From positions 1 through 64,000 of the forward strand of contig CAJUHH010000016.1 in assembly GCA_910585965.1 (NCBI GenBank): 64,000 nt of DNA. Reading direction: 5' to 3'. Source of the DNA: an uncultured Lachnospiraceae bacterium. GTDB taxonomy: Bacteria; Bacillota; Clostridia; Lachnospirales; Lachnospiraceae. Positions within the stretch are counted from its first letter, which is position 1. Each line of letters opens with the position of its first letter. Made by a program: the position numbers and the translations under genes. The notes below the pieces were generated by a model, which saw only the letters and a list, made by a program, of their open reading frames with translations, made no database searches and was not told the DNA's origin. Positions 54,401 through 63,555 of the stretch are shown one piece after another.

Positions 54401-55913
54401 CCGTAATCTCCCTGCCTTCCACCTTCACCGCGCCGATCTCTATTATCCGGTCATGAACAGGTGAAAAACCAGTAGTTTCTATATCAAACACAACAAAGGA
54501 ACCGTCTAATCCCTGATTCTTTTTTCCCGTTACAATCTCATGCAAATCGTCTACCAGATAGGCTTCCATTCCATAAATGACTTTAAAAAAATTCTGTTTG
54601 TCCGGCACGGCTTCCCCGGCTTCTTTTCTTTTCGCCTTTTCCGCACGCCACAAATCTTCCCACACATGGTTTGCATCGGGAAACGACTGGACGACGCCAT
54701 GGTCCGTAATGGCAATCGCCGGATGCCCCCACTGGTAAGCTCTTTTTACGATATCTTTTGCCTCCGATACGCCGTCCATATCGCTCATTTTTGTATGGCA
54801 GTGCAGCTCCACCCTCTTGCGGATGCTGTTGTCCGAACGGGACGAAGTAAAATCCGGTATTTTTTTAATGCCGCTGATGGAACCGATCGTCAGCTCATTA
54901 TCAAACTTATCGATCACAGCCATTCCCTTTACTTTTACAAAACTTCCTTTTGAGAGCCCTCCTTCAATTTCGCCCACCTGGTCGTTATTGGCAAATAGTT
55001 TAAAAGTCAGCGTATCCGTAAAATCCGTGATATCATAAAAAAGAATTGTTTTTTCATTTTTTATTTCCCTTTTGTCCGTCTTGATTATCTTGCCGCGGAT
55101 CACCACTTGTCCCATTTCCCCAATAATATCTTCGATGGGAATCGCCGCCTCTTCAAAATCCCTTCCGTAGATCACGTCAGGATTGTCCGAACGCTTTGCT
55201 GCCCGCTTGAAGCTAGTCTTCTCCCCATCCTTTTTTATTGTTTTGCCTTCTGATTGCCTTCCCGCCGCCCGTTTTTCAGAAACGGTTTCCTTTATTTCCC
55301 TTTTCTCCGGCCTTAAAGGCATTTCAGGTACCGATGCCCCCGCCGCTTTCGCGCTGATTTCCGCCACCTGCCTTGCGATTCTTAATTCGTCCTCTTCCCT
55401 GTTCTGCCCTTCCTTTTCCTCTTTATAGGCAATCTCAACATTAGCCTGGAATCCGCATCTTTCGTTGCATATTTTTTCCAGAATACGGCGCAGCTCTTCC
55501 CCCCGGCTCCTCGCCGGCACGGAATCCCCTACCGTCAGAACGAGCCTGTCCGCTTCCGGATAAGTAAGATCCCCATTCTTAAAAAGATTGTATTCTATGG
55601 GACTGTACTCTCTTAGTTCCAAAAGTATGCTGCCCTTGTAGGCATCCATCAGTTTTTCTACATTATATTGGGAAGACAGCCGATATTTTTCATAAATCTT
55701 TACTTTTGTCTGGAAGGAGGAAAGCATCCGTTCAATCCCTTTCTCCGCTTTCCATATGTACTCCTTTCCAATCAGCCTCCCGCTGACCATATAAATCCTC
55801 AAAAGATCTTTCTTTTTCGTGGAAGAAACTCTCTCCACTTCCGCCTCCTCCAGAAACTGCCTGACCTTGTCATCCACTTGTAAAAAAGGAAATACATCAA
55901 AAAACTTTTTCAC
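51417..55913 (-). CDS. polC: DNA polymerase III alpha subunit, PolC type
   Basis: 1498 residues, the main replicative polymerase of low-GC Gram-positives. Order: N-terminal domain, OB fold (about 255-340), PHP domain opening VELHCHTKMSDMDGV (about 368), inserted DEDDh proofreading exonuclease (FDIETTGFSP, HNASFDMSF, HRAVDDAEAT), rest of PHP, the zinc-binding CEKCHYTDF..CPVCGAPL, palm with EPDIDLNFSGEYQ, fingers and helix-hairpin-helix. Residues about 170-240 form a poorly conserved charged linker. Start is GTG (55913) with AGGCGGGT 7 nt upstream, 11 bp after ispG. Confidence 0.98.
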   Translation of the reverse strand: MKKFFDVFPFLQVDDKVRQFLEEAEVERVSSTKKKDLLRIYMVSGRLIGKEYIWKAEKGIERMLSSFQTKVKIYEKYRLSSQYNVEKLMDAYKGSILLELREYSPIEYNLFKNGDLTYPEADRLVLTVGDSVPARSRGEELRRILEKICNERCGFQANVEIAYKEEKEGQNREEDELRIARQVAEISAKAAGASVPEMPLRPEKREIKETVSEKRAAGRQSEGKTIKKDGEKTSFKRAAKRSDNPDVIYGRDFEEAAIPIEDIIGEMGQVVIRGKIIKTDKREIKNEKTILFYDITDFTDTLTFKLFANNDQVGEIEGGLSKGSFVKVKGMAVIDKFDNELTIGSISGIKKIPDFTSSRSDNSIRKRVELHCHTKMSDMDGVSEAKDIVKRAYQWGHPAIAITDHGVVQSFPDANHVWEDLWRAEKAKRKEAGEAVPDKQNFFKVIYGMEAYLVDDLHEIVTGKKNQGLDGSFVVFDIETTGFSPVHDRIIEIGAVKVEGREITERFSEFVNPDVPIPLEIEKLTGIQDEMVAGAPMIEEVLPRFLEFCQDTVLVAHNASFDMSFIMENASRLGQKREFTYVDTVGIARILLPNQAKHKLDAVAKTLGISLENHHRAVDDAEATAEIFLKFIPMLEEAGAKDLRAINAMGDSSPDIIKRLPSYHAIILAKNDTGRVNLYRLVSESHLIYYSKRPRIPKSLLKKHREGLILGSACEAGELYRALLDEKSEEEIARLVDFYDYLEIQPTGNNQFMIASEKIRNVNSIEDIENINRRIVELGEQFNKPVVATCDVHFLDPGDEIYRRIIMAGKGFSGADEQSPLYLRTTEEMLEEFAYLGSDKAMEVVVTNTNRIADMVETMAPVRPDKCAPVIEDSDRTLTDICYNKAHEIYGEELPKIVEQRLERELHSIISNGFAVMYIIAQKLVWKSVEDGYLVGSRGSVGSSFVATMAGITEVNPLSPHYYCEKCHYTDFDSQEVKAYAGKAGCDMPDKACPVCGAPLKKDGFDIPFETFLGFKGDKEPDIDLNFSGEYQSKAHKYTEVIFGAGQTYRAGTIGTLAEKTAFGYVKRYFEEKGTSKRTSEINRIVAGCTGIRRSTGQHPGGIIVLPLGEDINSFTPVQHPANDMTTDIVTTHFDYHSIDHNLLKLDILGHDDPTMIRMLQDLTGIDPVKIPLDDAKVMSLFKNTEALGITPDQIGGCKLGALGIPEFGTEFAMQMLIDTKPQAFSDLVRIAGLAHGTDVWLGNAQTLIQEGKATISTAICTRDDIMVYLIGMGVESSLAFTIMESVRKGKGLKPEMEEAMKKANVPEWYIWSCKKIKYMFPKAHAAAYVMMAWRIAYCKINYPLAFYAAFFSIRASAFSYELMCQGREHLEKVMADYKQRMDTLAKKEQDSYRDMKLVQEMYARGFEFVPIDIFSAQSRNFQIVEGKLMPSLNSIDGLGEKAADSIVEAAKDGPFLSKDDFRQRAKVSKTIVDLMASLNLLGNLPESNQISLFDFVS

Positions 55914-55924
55914 CGTATACCCGC

Positions 55925-57040
55925 CTATCCCTGCGCCGCCTCACAGCGGCACAAACAAACCAATTCTTCCTTCAAAGCCGAAAGAAGTTCCGCTTCCGGC
56001 AATTTTTTTACCACTTCCCCTTTTTTAATCAGAAGGCCTTCCCCTATGCCTCCCGCAATTCCGATATCCGCTTCCCTTGCTTCCCCGGGGCCGTTTACCG
56101 CGCATCCCATGACCGCCACTTTCACATCCCTCGGAAGGCCCTTTGGAAATTCATCCGTTATTTCCTGCAAAACCTCTGCCGTCATCCGTTCCACCTGGTT
56201 CGCCAAACCGATCAAATCAATTTTGGTCCTCCCGCACGTCGGGCAGGATACCACTTCGATGCCTCCCTTTCGAAGTCCTAATGCGCCCAGGATCAGCTTC
56301 GCCGACCGAATCTCCTCCACAGGATCGCCTGTCAGCGATACACGGATCGTATCCCCGATCCCCTGGTAAAGAATAATGCCAAGGCCCACTCCGGATTTCA
56401 CATTGCCGCCAAACACCGTCCCCGCCTCCGTAATTCCTACATGCAACGGATAATCGGTCTTCCCGGCCAGAATCTCATGGGCGCGTATGCACATCAAGAC
56501 ATCGGAAGATTTGACGCTGATCACCAGATTGTCATATCCCATGTCTTCCACCATTTTCACTTTATCCAAAGCGCTTTCCACGATTCCTTCCGCCGTGACT
56601 CCCCCGTATTTTTCTATCAAATTCTTTTCCAAGGAGCCGCTGTTTACTCCCACCCGAATGGGGATATCCCTCTCTTTCGCCGCTGCCACCACCGCCAAGA
56701 CCTTTTCCCTGTTTCCGATATTCCCCGGATTAATTCTGATCTTATCCGCCCCGTTCTCTATGGACGCAACCGCCATCTTATAATCAAAATGGATATCCGC
56801 GACTAACGGTATGGAAATCTGTTTTTTGATTTCCTTAAGCGCCAGCGCCGCCTCCATCGTCGGAACCGTGCAGCGGACGATCTCGCAGCCCGCCCTTTCG
56901 AGGCGGTGAATCTGCTCCACCGTCGCCTTTACGTCTTCCGTCTTTGTATTCGTCATCGACTGTATCAAAATCGGATTCCCGCCGCCGATCATCCTGTTTC
57001 CGATATGTATGGTCTTCGTTTTCATTCTGTGCATCTGCAT
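55925..57040 (-). CDS. ispG: 4-hydroxy-3-methylbut-2-en-1-yl diphosphate synthase
   Basis: 371 residues. Fe-S enzyme of the MEP isoprenoid pathway. TIM barrel (about 1-270) with [32 protein letters not shown] and HVGITEAG; the cluster domain has CPTCGR and [17 protein letters not shown] is about 11 nt before the ATG. dxr, another MEP gene, lies 5 kb upstream; the kinase, phosphatase, aldolase and PfkB genes between them interrupt the more usual dxr-rseP-ispG-polC order. Confidence 0.97.
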   Translation of the reverse strand: MQMHRMKTKTIHIGNRMIGGGNPILIQSMTNTKTEDVKATVEQIHRLERAGCEIVRCTVPTMEAALALKEIKKQISIPLVADIHFDYKMAVASIENGADKIRINPGNIGNREKVLAVVAAAKERDIPIRVGVNSGSLEKNLIEKYGGVTAEGIVESALDKVKMVEDMGYDNLVISVKSSDVLMCIRAHEILAGKTDYPLHVGITEAGTVFGGNVKSGVGLGIILYQGIGDTIRVSLTGDPVEEIRSAKLILGALGLRKGGIEVVSCPTCGRTKIDLIGLANQVERMTAEVLQEITDEFPKGLPRDVKVAVMGCAVNGPGEAREADIGIAGGIGEGLLIKKGEVVKKLPEAELLSALKEELVCLCRCEAAQG

Positions 57041-57092
57041 CTTATGTCCGCTCCTTTTATTCTAATAATTATTATCATACCCCACTTTGCCT

Positions 57093-58448
57093 TTATGGTT
57101 CAAGACCTTTTAAATAGAAAGTTCTGCTGTGCGTTTCTTCCGTTGCGCAATCCGTACATTCCAGACGCAGACGGTAAATCCCCCCTTCCTCAAAATTGCT
57201 TAACGGAAGTTCCAGCTTCAGCGTTTCTGACAAGGCATATACTGCGTCATAGCGTATGAGCAGCTTTTGCCCCTTTCCATTCCTTACCTCCACCCGAAGC
57301 GTATTCTCCCCCGCCACAGTTATCCTGTTTGTATTTTCTGACGCAAAAACCTTTTGTACTGTATTTGCGCAAGCTGATGCCTGAACCATGCCTGTCACCG
57401 CTGCGGATAGAATCCCCGCAGCCAGCAGCCATAATCCTTTTCCTCTCTTCTCCGTCAAAAGCAGGCTTCGCTCCCTGCGGATCCCGCTCCCCCTCCGTCC
57501 CATGCATGCAGCTGCCATTTCCTTTCCAAGGCAAAGACCAATGATAGCGGCGGCAGCGGCAAGTATCTCTTTTTCCTTTCCCTGCATGCTGCACAATTTT
57601 GCAAACCAGGCGCATAGTCCAAACCATATTCCATAGTAGATGCCATTCGCTATTTTCCTGCCCCGCTCCCATACTTTGTTCTTTCTTTTATACTTCTCTA
57701 ATGCCTCCTGAAACTGCCTCATCGTCTGGTATCTTTTTCCTTTCTCTTCCTCGGTCGCCTTTTCCACCGCCTGCTCCAATCCCGCCGAAAGATTTCTGTC
57801 AAAAAAGCGGATCGGATGAAGCAAAAACGGCGGCTTTGCCGGATCATCCCCTGTCAGCATATAATAGAGCGTCGCGCCTAAACCATAAATATCGCTTCTC
57901 TCATCCATTCCCTCCATGCTTTCTGCCGCCAGCTGTTCCGGCGCAGCATAGCCATAAGTCCCCGCACAAAAGACTTCGTCTTCCGTCCGGTAGCGCATCC
58001 ATGCCGTCCCAAAATCCACCAGCCTGAGATCCCCCCCGCGATCCACCATAATATTGGCAGGCTTCATATCCCGGTAAATCACAGGACAGTTCCTCTCATG
58101 GAAATAGATCAGCGCCTCTGCCAGTTCCAGCGCCCATCCTACCGCCTGTTCCTGTCCAAGCTTTCCCCTTTTCCGTACATAATTCCCCAGATTTTCCCCA
58201 TCAATATATTCCATCACCAGATACCGGCTCCCGTCCTGCTCGATCACGTCCGTGACAGCCGGCAGCAGAGGATGCCGCAGTTCCTTCAGCATGTCCAGTT
58301 CTTTTTTCCATATCTCTTCTCTCCCTGAAAATTTCTTTATCGCCCTGTCGCATTTCAGATGCGTATCAAAGGCTCTGTATACCGTTCCGCTTCCTCCTCC
58401 CCCTAATTCTTCATAAATCATATACTTCCCTATTGCTATATCTTCCAT
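57093..58448 (-). CDS. Membrane Ser/Thr protein kinase without PASTA domains
   Basis: 451 residues from 58448. Kinase domain (about 8-265): glycine loop LGGGGSGTVY, Lys in CDRAIKKF, catalytic loop VIYRDMKPANIM (YRD instead of HRD), LVDFGTAW, APEQL and DIYGLGATLYYMLTG. Two or three membrane segments follow (about 275-350), and the last 90 residues are a predicted outer beta domain (VRNGKGQKLLIRYDAV) in place of the PASTA repeats of PrkC/Stk1. AGGAGG overlaps the PP2C stop region, 7 nt before ATG 58448 (58451 possible). It pairs with the phosphatase gene upstream. Confidence 0.93.
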   Translation of the reverse strand: MEDIAIGKYMIYEELGGGGSGTVYRAFDTHLKCDRAIKKFSGREEIWKKELDMLKELRHPLLPAVTDVIEQDGSRYLVMEYIDGENLGNYVRKRGKLGQEQAVGWALELAEALIYFHERNCPVIYRDMKPANIMVDRGGDLRLVDFGTAWMRYRTEDEVFCAGTYGYAAPEQLAAESMEGMDERSDIYGLGATLYYMLTGDDPAKPPFLLHPIRFFDRNLSAGLEQAVEKATEEEKGKRYQTMRQFQEALEKYKRKNKVWERGRKIANGIYYGIWFGLCAWFAKLCSMQGKEKEILAAAAAIIGLCLGKEMAAACMGRRGSGIRRERSLLLTEKRGKGLWLLAAGILSAAVTGMVQASACANTVQKVFASENTNRITVAGENTLRVEVRNGKGQKLLIRYDAVYALSETLKLELPLSNFEEGGIYRLRLECTDCATEETHSRTFYLKGLEP

Positions 58449-58459
58449 CATCCTGCCTC

Positions 58460-59182
58460 CTACTCGATCCATACCGCGATGGAGGAAATATTATCTCTTT
58501 CCCCTTGTTTCTTTACATATTCTGTCATTTCTTTCAGCCGCTTATAAATTTGTTCCCTTCCTCCCATTGTTTCCGGCAGCATTGCTTCCTTGATCCGTTC
58601 TTCCCCCAGCCGGTTCCTGAAGCCGTCGGAGCAAAGCAGAAAAACGCTTTTTTTTCTCAAATACCCTTTTTTGACATCCGGCCTCTTCCACGGATAACTT
58701 CCGATACAGCGCAGCAGCGTAATATTATCCCTCGTATGGTCCGTCGTCATCCTTTCTATTTTTCCGCCCAATCCCCTGCCTGTTATCCGATATGCCCGGC
58801 TGTCCCCGCTATGCCACAAGAAATAACTCCTTCCCATCAAAAGCAAAGCGGTGACGGTCGTTCCCATTTTTATCCCTTTTTCTTCTCCAAACCGCTGCAT
58901 CTCCGCGTTGCATCCATACAGCGCCCGCAGCCCTGATTTTTCTATTTTTCTCCCTCTCTTGCGGCGTTTTAACATGATAATGGCTTCTTTATAAAACCAT
59001 TCCGTCATTTTTTCTGCCACAAAACCGCTGGCCGCCTCTCCGCAGTCCAGTCCCCCGATCCCGTCACAGACAAGCGCAAATACAGCCATTTTCCCTTTAA
59101 TGCGGACTTCCTGGAGAGAAATGGAATCCTGATTCCCCTTCCTCATCCCCCTGTCCCAATATGCATCAGAAATAAACCTCAT
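58460..59182 (-). CDS. PP2C-family Ser/Thr phosphatase
   Basis: 240 residues. Metal-dependent phosphatase: DRGMRKGNQDSISLQ, FALVCDGIGGLDCGEAAS, GTTVTALLL, HSGDSRAYRI, CSDGFRNRL and ERDNISSIAVW. It should reverse the phosphorylation by the adjacent kinase. AGGAGG is 4 nt before the ATG. The gene ends 11 bp before the kinase start. Driven by the promoter at 59329-59357. This soluble form has no membrane segment. Confidence 0.94.
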   Translation of the reverse strand: MRFISDAYWDRGMRKGNQDSISLQEVRIKGKMAVFALVCDGIGGLDCGEAASGFVAEKMTEWFYKEAIIMLKRRKRGRKIEKSGLRALYGCNAEMQRFGEEKGIKMGTTVTALLLMGRSYFLWHSGDSRAYRITGRGLGGKIERMTTDHTRDNITLLRCIGSYPWKRPDVKKGYLRKKSVFLLCSDGFRNRLGEERIKEAMLPETMGGREQIYKRLKEMTEYVKKQGERDNISSIAVWIE

Positions 59183-59328
59183 CCTTCCTCCTTGCCGTAT
59201 TCAATTTTTGTTTTTTTAGAAGTTTGTTCAGACTTTTGAACGATGACCAGATTCCCAGGAATCCGATTAGACGATACTTCTTTTTTGAAATGAAAAAATT
59301 CGGAAATATCCTTTTCCTTTATTTGCAT

Positions 59329-59357
59329 ATTATAACGCATATCAGAACTTGCTGCAA
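59329..59357 (-). promoter_or_regulatory. Promoter of the phosphatase-kinase unit
   Basis: TTGCAG (59352-59357), 17-bp spacer, TATAAT (59329-59334) on the minus strand. The leader of about 140 nt holds two small hairpins (GATTCC-TG-GGAATC and GTTCA..TGAAC) of unknown meaning. Confidence 0.7.
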
Positions 59358-59392
59358 TGAAAATTTACAAAAGCAAAAGAAATCATTTTATG

Positions 59393-59434
59393 CAAAAATA
59401 CAGCAGGCCGAATATTTTCTATCCGACCTGCTGC
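59393..59434 (-). terminator. Terminator of the aldolase gene
   Basis: Minus-strand stem GCAGCAGG.CGG / .CGGCCTGCTG around an A/T-rich loop, followed by ATTTTTG. About 20 bp after the aldolase stop. Confidence 0.85.
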
Positions 59435-59454
59435 ATTTATAAAAAATAAATTTT

Positions 59455-60303
59455 TTATGCTTTTCCGTTGCATCCGCACATCCTGATACGCTGCTTTACT
59501 GTTTCCTTTACATTTTCCATAGCCGCTTTCCCATATTTCTTTGGATCAAAAGCATCAGGATTTTCTGCCAGGAATTTCTTCACCCCGTCCGTATAAGCAA
59601 TCCTCAGCTCCGTAGCAAAATTCACTTTGCAGATGCCTCTCTTGATGCTCTCTGCCACCGCTTCCTCCGACAATCCGCTGGCGCCATGCAATACTAAGGG
59701 AATCGAAACGACTTTTCGTATCTCTGCCAGACGGTCCAGATCCAGCTTCGGTTCTCCCTTATACACGCCATGGGCCGTTCCGATTGCCACCGCCAGGGAA
59801 CCGATGCCTGTGCGTTCCACAAACTCCCGCGCCTCTTCCGGATCCGTATATCCGCCGCTGCCGCCGTCCAAATCATCTTCCTTGCCCCCTACTTTGCCGA
59901 GTTCCGCTTCCACTGGAATCCTGGAAGGCCGACATGCGTCCACCACCGCTTTCGTCACCGCGATATTCCCTTCAAATACGTTGTGGGAACCGTCAATCAT
60001 GATCGAGCTGTATCCGACGCGCAGCGCACGCATCGCCAGATCAAAGCTGTCTCCATGGTCCAGATGCATACAGACGGGAACGCTTGCCCGCTCTGCCGCC
60101 GTCTTTACATTGGCAAGATACATGTCCAAACCGGCATATTTTACTGTAGACGGCGTGGTCTGGAGCATCAGCGGAGCCCTCAGCTCTTCTGCCGCTTCAA
60201 TGACAGCCATTACCATTTCCATGTTTTCCACGTTGAATGCGCCTACCGCATACCCGCCCTTCTGGGCATCCAATAACATTTTTTCGGACGTAACAAATGA
60301 CAT
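59455..60303 (-). CDS. Class II fructose/tagatose-bisphosphate aldolase
   Basis: 282 residues. Zinc-dependent aldolase, GatY/KbaY/Fba type. Catalytic and metal residues: the His and Asp in VCMHLDHGDSF, Glu in VEAELGKVGG, His in GTAHGVYKGEP and VLHGASGL, and NFATELR for phosphate binding. It may cleave fructose 1,6- or tagatose 1,6-bisphosphate. Neighbouring PfkB kinase suggests a peripheral sugar pathway rather than central glycolysis. AAGGAG lies 9 nt before the ATG; a terminator follows. Confidence 0.92.
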   Translation of the reverse strand: MSFVTSEKMLLDAQKGGYAVGAFNVENMEMVMAVIEAAEELRAPLMLQTTPSTVKYAGLDMYLANVKTAAERASVPVCMHLDHGDSFDLAMRALRVGYSSIMIDGSHNVFEGNIAVTKAVVDACRPSRIPVEAELGKVGGKEDDLDGGSGGYTDPEEAREFVERTGIGSLAVAIGTAHGVYKGEPKLDLDRLAEIRKVVSIPLVLHGASGLSEEAVAESIKRGICKVNFATELRIAYTDGVKKFLAENPDAFDPKKYGKAAMENVKETVKQRIRMCGCNGKA

Positions 60304-60335
60304 TTTCCTTTTCTCCTTTCATTCTTTGCAATTTT

Positions 60336-61283
60336 TTATTTGGTATTGCCATGTATCATTTTTTCTATAGTCTCCAGCGAAATATCTCCTTCCATCGGGC
60401 CAAACGCGGCCGCGTTCAGCGCTCCTGCCGCCGCTCCCATCCGCGCTGCCTCATCCAGTCCTTTCCCTTGGGCAAGTCCGCAGATAAAGGCAGCGTCAAA
60501 GCTGTCCCCCGCGCCTGTCGCATCCATCTGTTTGACCGGATAAACCCCCATCTCCAGCGCCAGTCCTTTTTTTGTATATATTTTAGAACCTTTCGAACCA
60601 TTCTTCAAAACAAGGATTTCCAGGTTTTCATTTTCAAAAACCGCCTTAACAGCCTCTTCGATATCTTCCTTTCCCGCCAGCATTTTCAGTTCCTGCACGC
60701 CCGGCATAAAAATATGGCAGTTTCCAAATGCCTCCCGTACCATGTCAAGAGCTTTCGGATCGCGCATCAATTCAAGCCTCACATTCGGGTCAAAGCTGAT
60801 CTTAACCCCTTTCTTTTGAAATAGATCCATTGCTTTCAGGATTTCCTTCCCGAATTCCATGGATGCCATCAGGGAACAGCCCATCACATGGAAATACTCC
60901 ACATCCTCCATCCCGTCCAGGTTTTTCGGGGCTTTCGGCTCCACAGCAGGGGTATGGTCCATATGGAAAATAAACCTTCTGTCCCCGTTCGCATAATAGG
61001 TGACAAAAGCAACTCCTGTAGACCCCTGACTGCTTTTTTGTATCCAACGGCAGTCCACGCCGTCCTTTGCCAGCCGGTCCGTAATGTTTTTACCGAAGTC
61101 ATCGTCCCCCACCCCTGCAATAATGCCGCTGGAGCAGCCGAGCCTGGCCGCCGTGCTGATAAAAATCCCCGGCGCGCCGCTGGGAAAAGGTCCTTTGAAA
61201 TCGCCCGTTTCATATAGTTCCATCCCTTCGCGGGGACGCATAATCTCGCAAAGCAATTCCCCCATCGTCATAATCTTTGGCAT
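60336..61283 (-). CDS. PfkB-family sugar kinase
   Basis: 315 residues. Ribokinase fold with GAPGIFISTAARLG and AGVGDDDFG near the N-terminus, lid residues, FDPNVRLELM, and the C-terminal catalytic DATGAGDSFDAAFICGL with base Asp. The substrate is not certain: 2-keto-3-deoxygluconate, fructose or a hexose phosphate are possible. It sits 32 bp before the aldolase gene and 23 bp after rseP, so the pair may make and cleave a bisphosphate. GGAGGAAATGAA precedes the ATG. Confidence 0.9.
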   Translation of the reverse strand: MPKIMTMGELLCEIMRPREGMELYETGDFKGPFPSGAPGIFISTAARLGCSSGIIAGVGDDDFGKNITDRLAKDGVDCRWIQKSSQGSTGVAFVTYYANGDRRFIFHMDHTPAVEPKAPKNLDGMEDVEYFHVMGCSLMASMEFGKEILKAMDLFQKKGVKISFDPNVRLELMRDPKALDMVREAFGNCHIFMPGVQELKMLAGKEDIEEAVKAVFENENLEILVLKNGSKGSKIYTKKGLALEMGVYPVKQMDATGAGDSFDAAFICGLAQGKGLDEAARMGAAAGALNAAAFGPMEGDISLETIEKMIHGNTK

Positions 61284-61306
61284 TTCATTTCCTCCCCCTG
61301 CCTCAC

Positions 61307-62362
61307 TCAGGAAAAAATTCTCGCAATGTCGTTAAATAAAACAAACACCATTAATATCATTAAAGCCGCCATTCCTGCCAGATGAACCATTCCTTCTTTT
61401 TCAGGCGGAATCGGCTTCCCTCTCGCCGCTTCGATCAAAAGAAAAACAAGGCGTCCCCCGTCCAGTGCGGGAACCGGCAGCAAATTCAAAATGCCCAAAT
61501 TCACAGACAGCAAAACCGCAATATTCATCATGGAAAGGATCACGCTGCTCATGCCATAAGGCTTCGCTTCTTCATAAGTATCCCCTACCAGCTGGGCAAT
61601 GCCCACCGGCCCTGCCACGTCGTCTTTCGTCACCTTGCCTGAAAAAAGCATGCCCAGGCTTTTAAAGGTAGAACTTACCCAATATTCCAGTTTGTAAAAA
61701 CCGTGCTGGAAGACTTCCAGCCCCCGGCATTTAAAATATTCGCTGACACCAGCAAAGCCCATATAATACCGCCCTGCCCCGCTGTCATAAATCGGAGTAA
61801 TGGTTACGCTTCTTTTTTCCCCGTCCCGAAGATACTCCACCTCCATATCTTCTCCCCGGTTCAATGCAGAAATCAAAAACACCTGGTCTCCTAAATGGAT
61901 CCTCTCTCCGTTTATTTTTGTAATTGTATCGCCGCTTTGCATCCCGGCTGCCTCTGCAGCGCTGCCCGGAAGCACGTTTTGGATGACCGGGCGGTTGGAG
62001 CCGTCGAAAGCCACTACAATCAAAGTAAGAATATAGGCCAACAGCAGATTAAACAAAGGCCCTGCCACCACGGCCGATATCCGCGCCCATACGCTCGCCG
62101 ACAAAAAAGATCCTTCCCCGGGTTCTCCTTCTTTCGCATCCAGCCCGTCCTCGCCTTCAAACATGCAAGCCCCGCCGATGGGCAGCAGCTTCAGGCTGTA
62201 TTTCGTTTCCCCTTTCTGAAAATGGAACAACGTCGGCCCCATGCCGACCGCAAACTCCACCACATGTATCCCGTTGATCTTCGCCAGCAGAAAATGGCCG
62301 AATTCATGGGAAATTACGATCAGCCCAAATATTAATATGAATAATAGAATCGTCACAATCAA
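61307..62362 (-). CDS. rseP: Site-2 metalloprotease RseP (RasP)
   Basis: 351 residues. Intramembrane zinc protease that cuts anti-sigma factors and signal peptides. HEFGH at residues 19-23, one PDZ domain (about 120-200; PGSAAEAAGMQSGDTI), and the second metal motif NLLPVPALDGGRL. Four membrane segments. The start appears to be TTG (62362), overlapping the dxr TGA (TTGA), with AGGTGA 4 nt upstream. So translation is coupled to dxr. Confidence 0.94.
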   Translation of the reverse strand: MIVTILLFILIFGLIVISHEFGHFLLAKINGIHVVEFAVGMGPTLFHFQKGETKYSLKLLPIGGACMFEGEDGLDAKEGEPGEGSFLSASVWARISAVVAGPLFNLLLAYILTLIVVAFDGSNRPVIQNVLPGSAAEAAGMQSGDTITKINGERIHLGDQVFLISALNRGEDMEVEYLRDGEKRSVTITPIYDSGAGRYYMGFAGVSEYFKCRGLEVFQHGFYKLEYWVSSTFKSLGMLFSGKVTKDDVAGPVGIAQLVGDTYEEAKPYGMSSVILSMMNIAVLLSVNLGILNLLPVPALDGGRLVFLLIEAARGKPIPPEKEGMVHLAGMAALMILMVFVLFNDIARIFS

Positions 62363-63504
62363 TTTATCACCTGCTCTATGAATTCATGCGTCTCCCGTTC
62401 CGCCCGGAGAATTTCTTCCACTCCCGGCGCTTCGATCCTCCTGTGTCTTTCCATGGATGCCTCTATCAGTTCCGGAATCTGCATGAATCCTATCTTTCTT
62501 TCCAAAAATAAGTTTACTGCCTTTTCATTGGCGGCATTATATACTGTAGGCATGCTGCCGCCCTGCCTTGCCGCATCGAAAGCCAGTTTTAAGCCCGTAA
62601 AGGTTTCCGGGTCCGGCTTTTCAAAAGTAAGCGTACCCAGCTGGAAAAAATCTACTCTTTTCCCTCCCAGGGGCCTTCTGTCCGGGTAAAACAGCGCATA
62701 GGCAATCGGAAGCTTCATATCCGGCATTCCAAGCTGCGCCATGACCGCCCCGTCCTCGTATTCCACCATGGAATGGATAATGCTCTGGGGATGCACCACC
62801 ACTTCTATCCTGTCCAGGTCCACGCCGAACAGCCATTTCGCTTCCATGACTTCCAGTCCTTTGTTTACCATTGTAGCAGAATCTACCGTAATTTTCCTTC
62901 CCATCGCCCAATTCGGGTGCTTTAAGGCATCTTCTACTTTCATTTTTTTCAGTTCTTCACGGCTCTTCCCCCGGAACGGCCCGCCGGAAGCGGTCAACAG
63001 GATCTTCTGTACTCTCTTCTTATTTTCCCCGTTCATGGATTGAAAGACAGCGCTGTGTTCGCTGTCCACAGGCAGGATCGGCACTCCCTTTCTCTCTGCC
63101 AGCGGCATGATAATATGCCCTGCTGTCACCAGAGTCTCTTTATTGGCCAGGGCGATCGTTTTCCCATTTTCAATGGCCGCAATCGTCGGCCTGATGCCGA
63201 TCATCCCCACGATCGCTGTCACCAATACTTCCATTTCCTCCATAACCGCGATCTCCAGAAGGCCTTCCATCCCGCAAAGGACTTTGACATCCATATCTGC
63301 CACTCTCTCTTTCAGATCCTTATATGCCTTTTCGTCCCACAGAGCCGCCAGTTTAGGCGAGAATTCGCGGATCTGCTGTTCCATTTTCTCTACGCTGCTT
63401 CCCGCCGCCAGAGCCACTACTTCCAGATCCTCATTCTGCCGTACAATCTCCAGAGTCTGGGTTCCGATCGATCCCGTAGAACCTAACACCGCTATTTTTT
63501 TCAT
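62359..63504 (-). CDS. dxr: 1-deoxy-D-xylulose 5-phosphate reductoisomerase
   Basis: 381 residues. MEP pathway enzyme making 2-C-methylerythritol 4-phosphate. N-terminal NADPH motif LGSTGSIG; ALANKETLV; metal residues DSEHSA and later EVMEAKWLF; NPWAMG-like HPNWAMGRKITVDSATMVNKGLE segment and VVVHPQSIIHSMVEY. Start ATG 63504 with GGAGGCATGG. In the order cdsA-dxr-rseP usual for Firmicutes. Confidence 0.97.
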   Translation of the reverse strand: MKKIAVLGSTGSIGTQTLEIVRQNEDLEVVALAAGSSVEKMEQQIREFSPKLAALWDEKAYKDLKERVADMDVKVLCGMEGLLEIAVMEEMEVLVTAIVGMIGIRPTIAAIENGKTIALANKETLVTAGHIIMPLAERKGVPILPVDSEHSAVFQSMNGENKKRVQKILLTASGGPFRGKSREELKKMKVEDALKHPNWAMGRKITVDSATMVNKGLEVMEAKWLFGVDLDRIEVVVHPQSIIHSMVEYEDGAVMAQLGMPDMKLPIAYALFYPDRRPLGGKRVDFFQLGTLTFEKPDPETFTGLKLAFDAARQGGSMPTVYNAANEKAVNLFLERKIGFMQIPELIEASMERHRRIEAPGVEEILRAERETHEFIEQVIN

Positions 63505-63555
63505 CCATGCCTCCATCTTATCTGTTTTTTGTGATCTTTCCGTGATTTTTCTCTT

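Noticed and set aside
59224..59442. Plus-strand 72-codon frame between the phosphatase and aldolase genes
   Set aside because: It overlaps a promoter and a terminator on the other strand and lacks a ribosome site.
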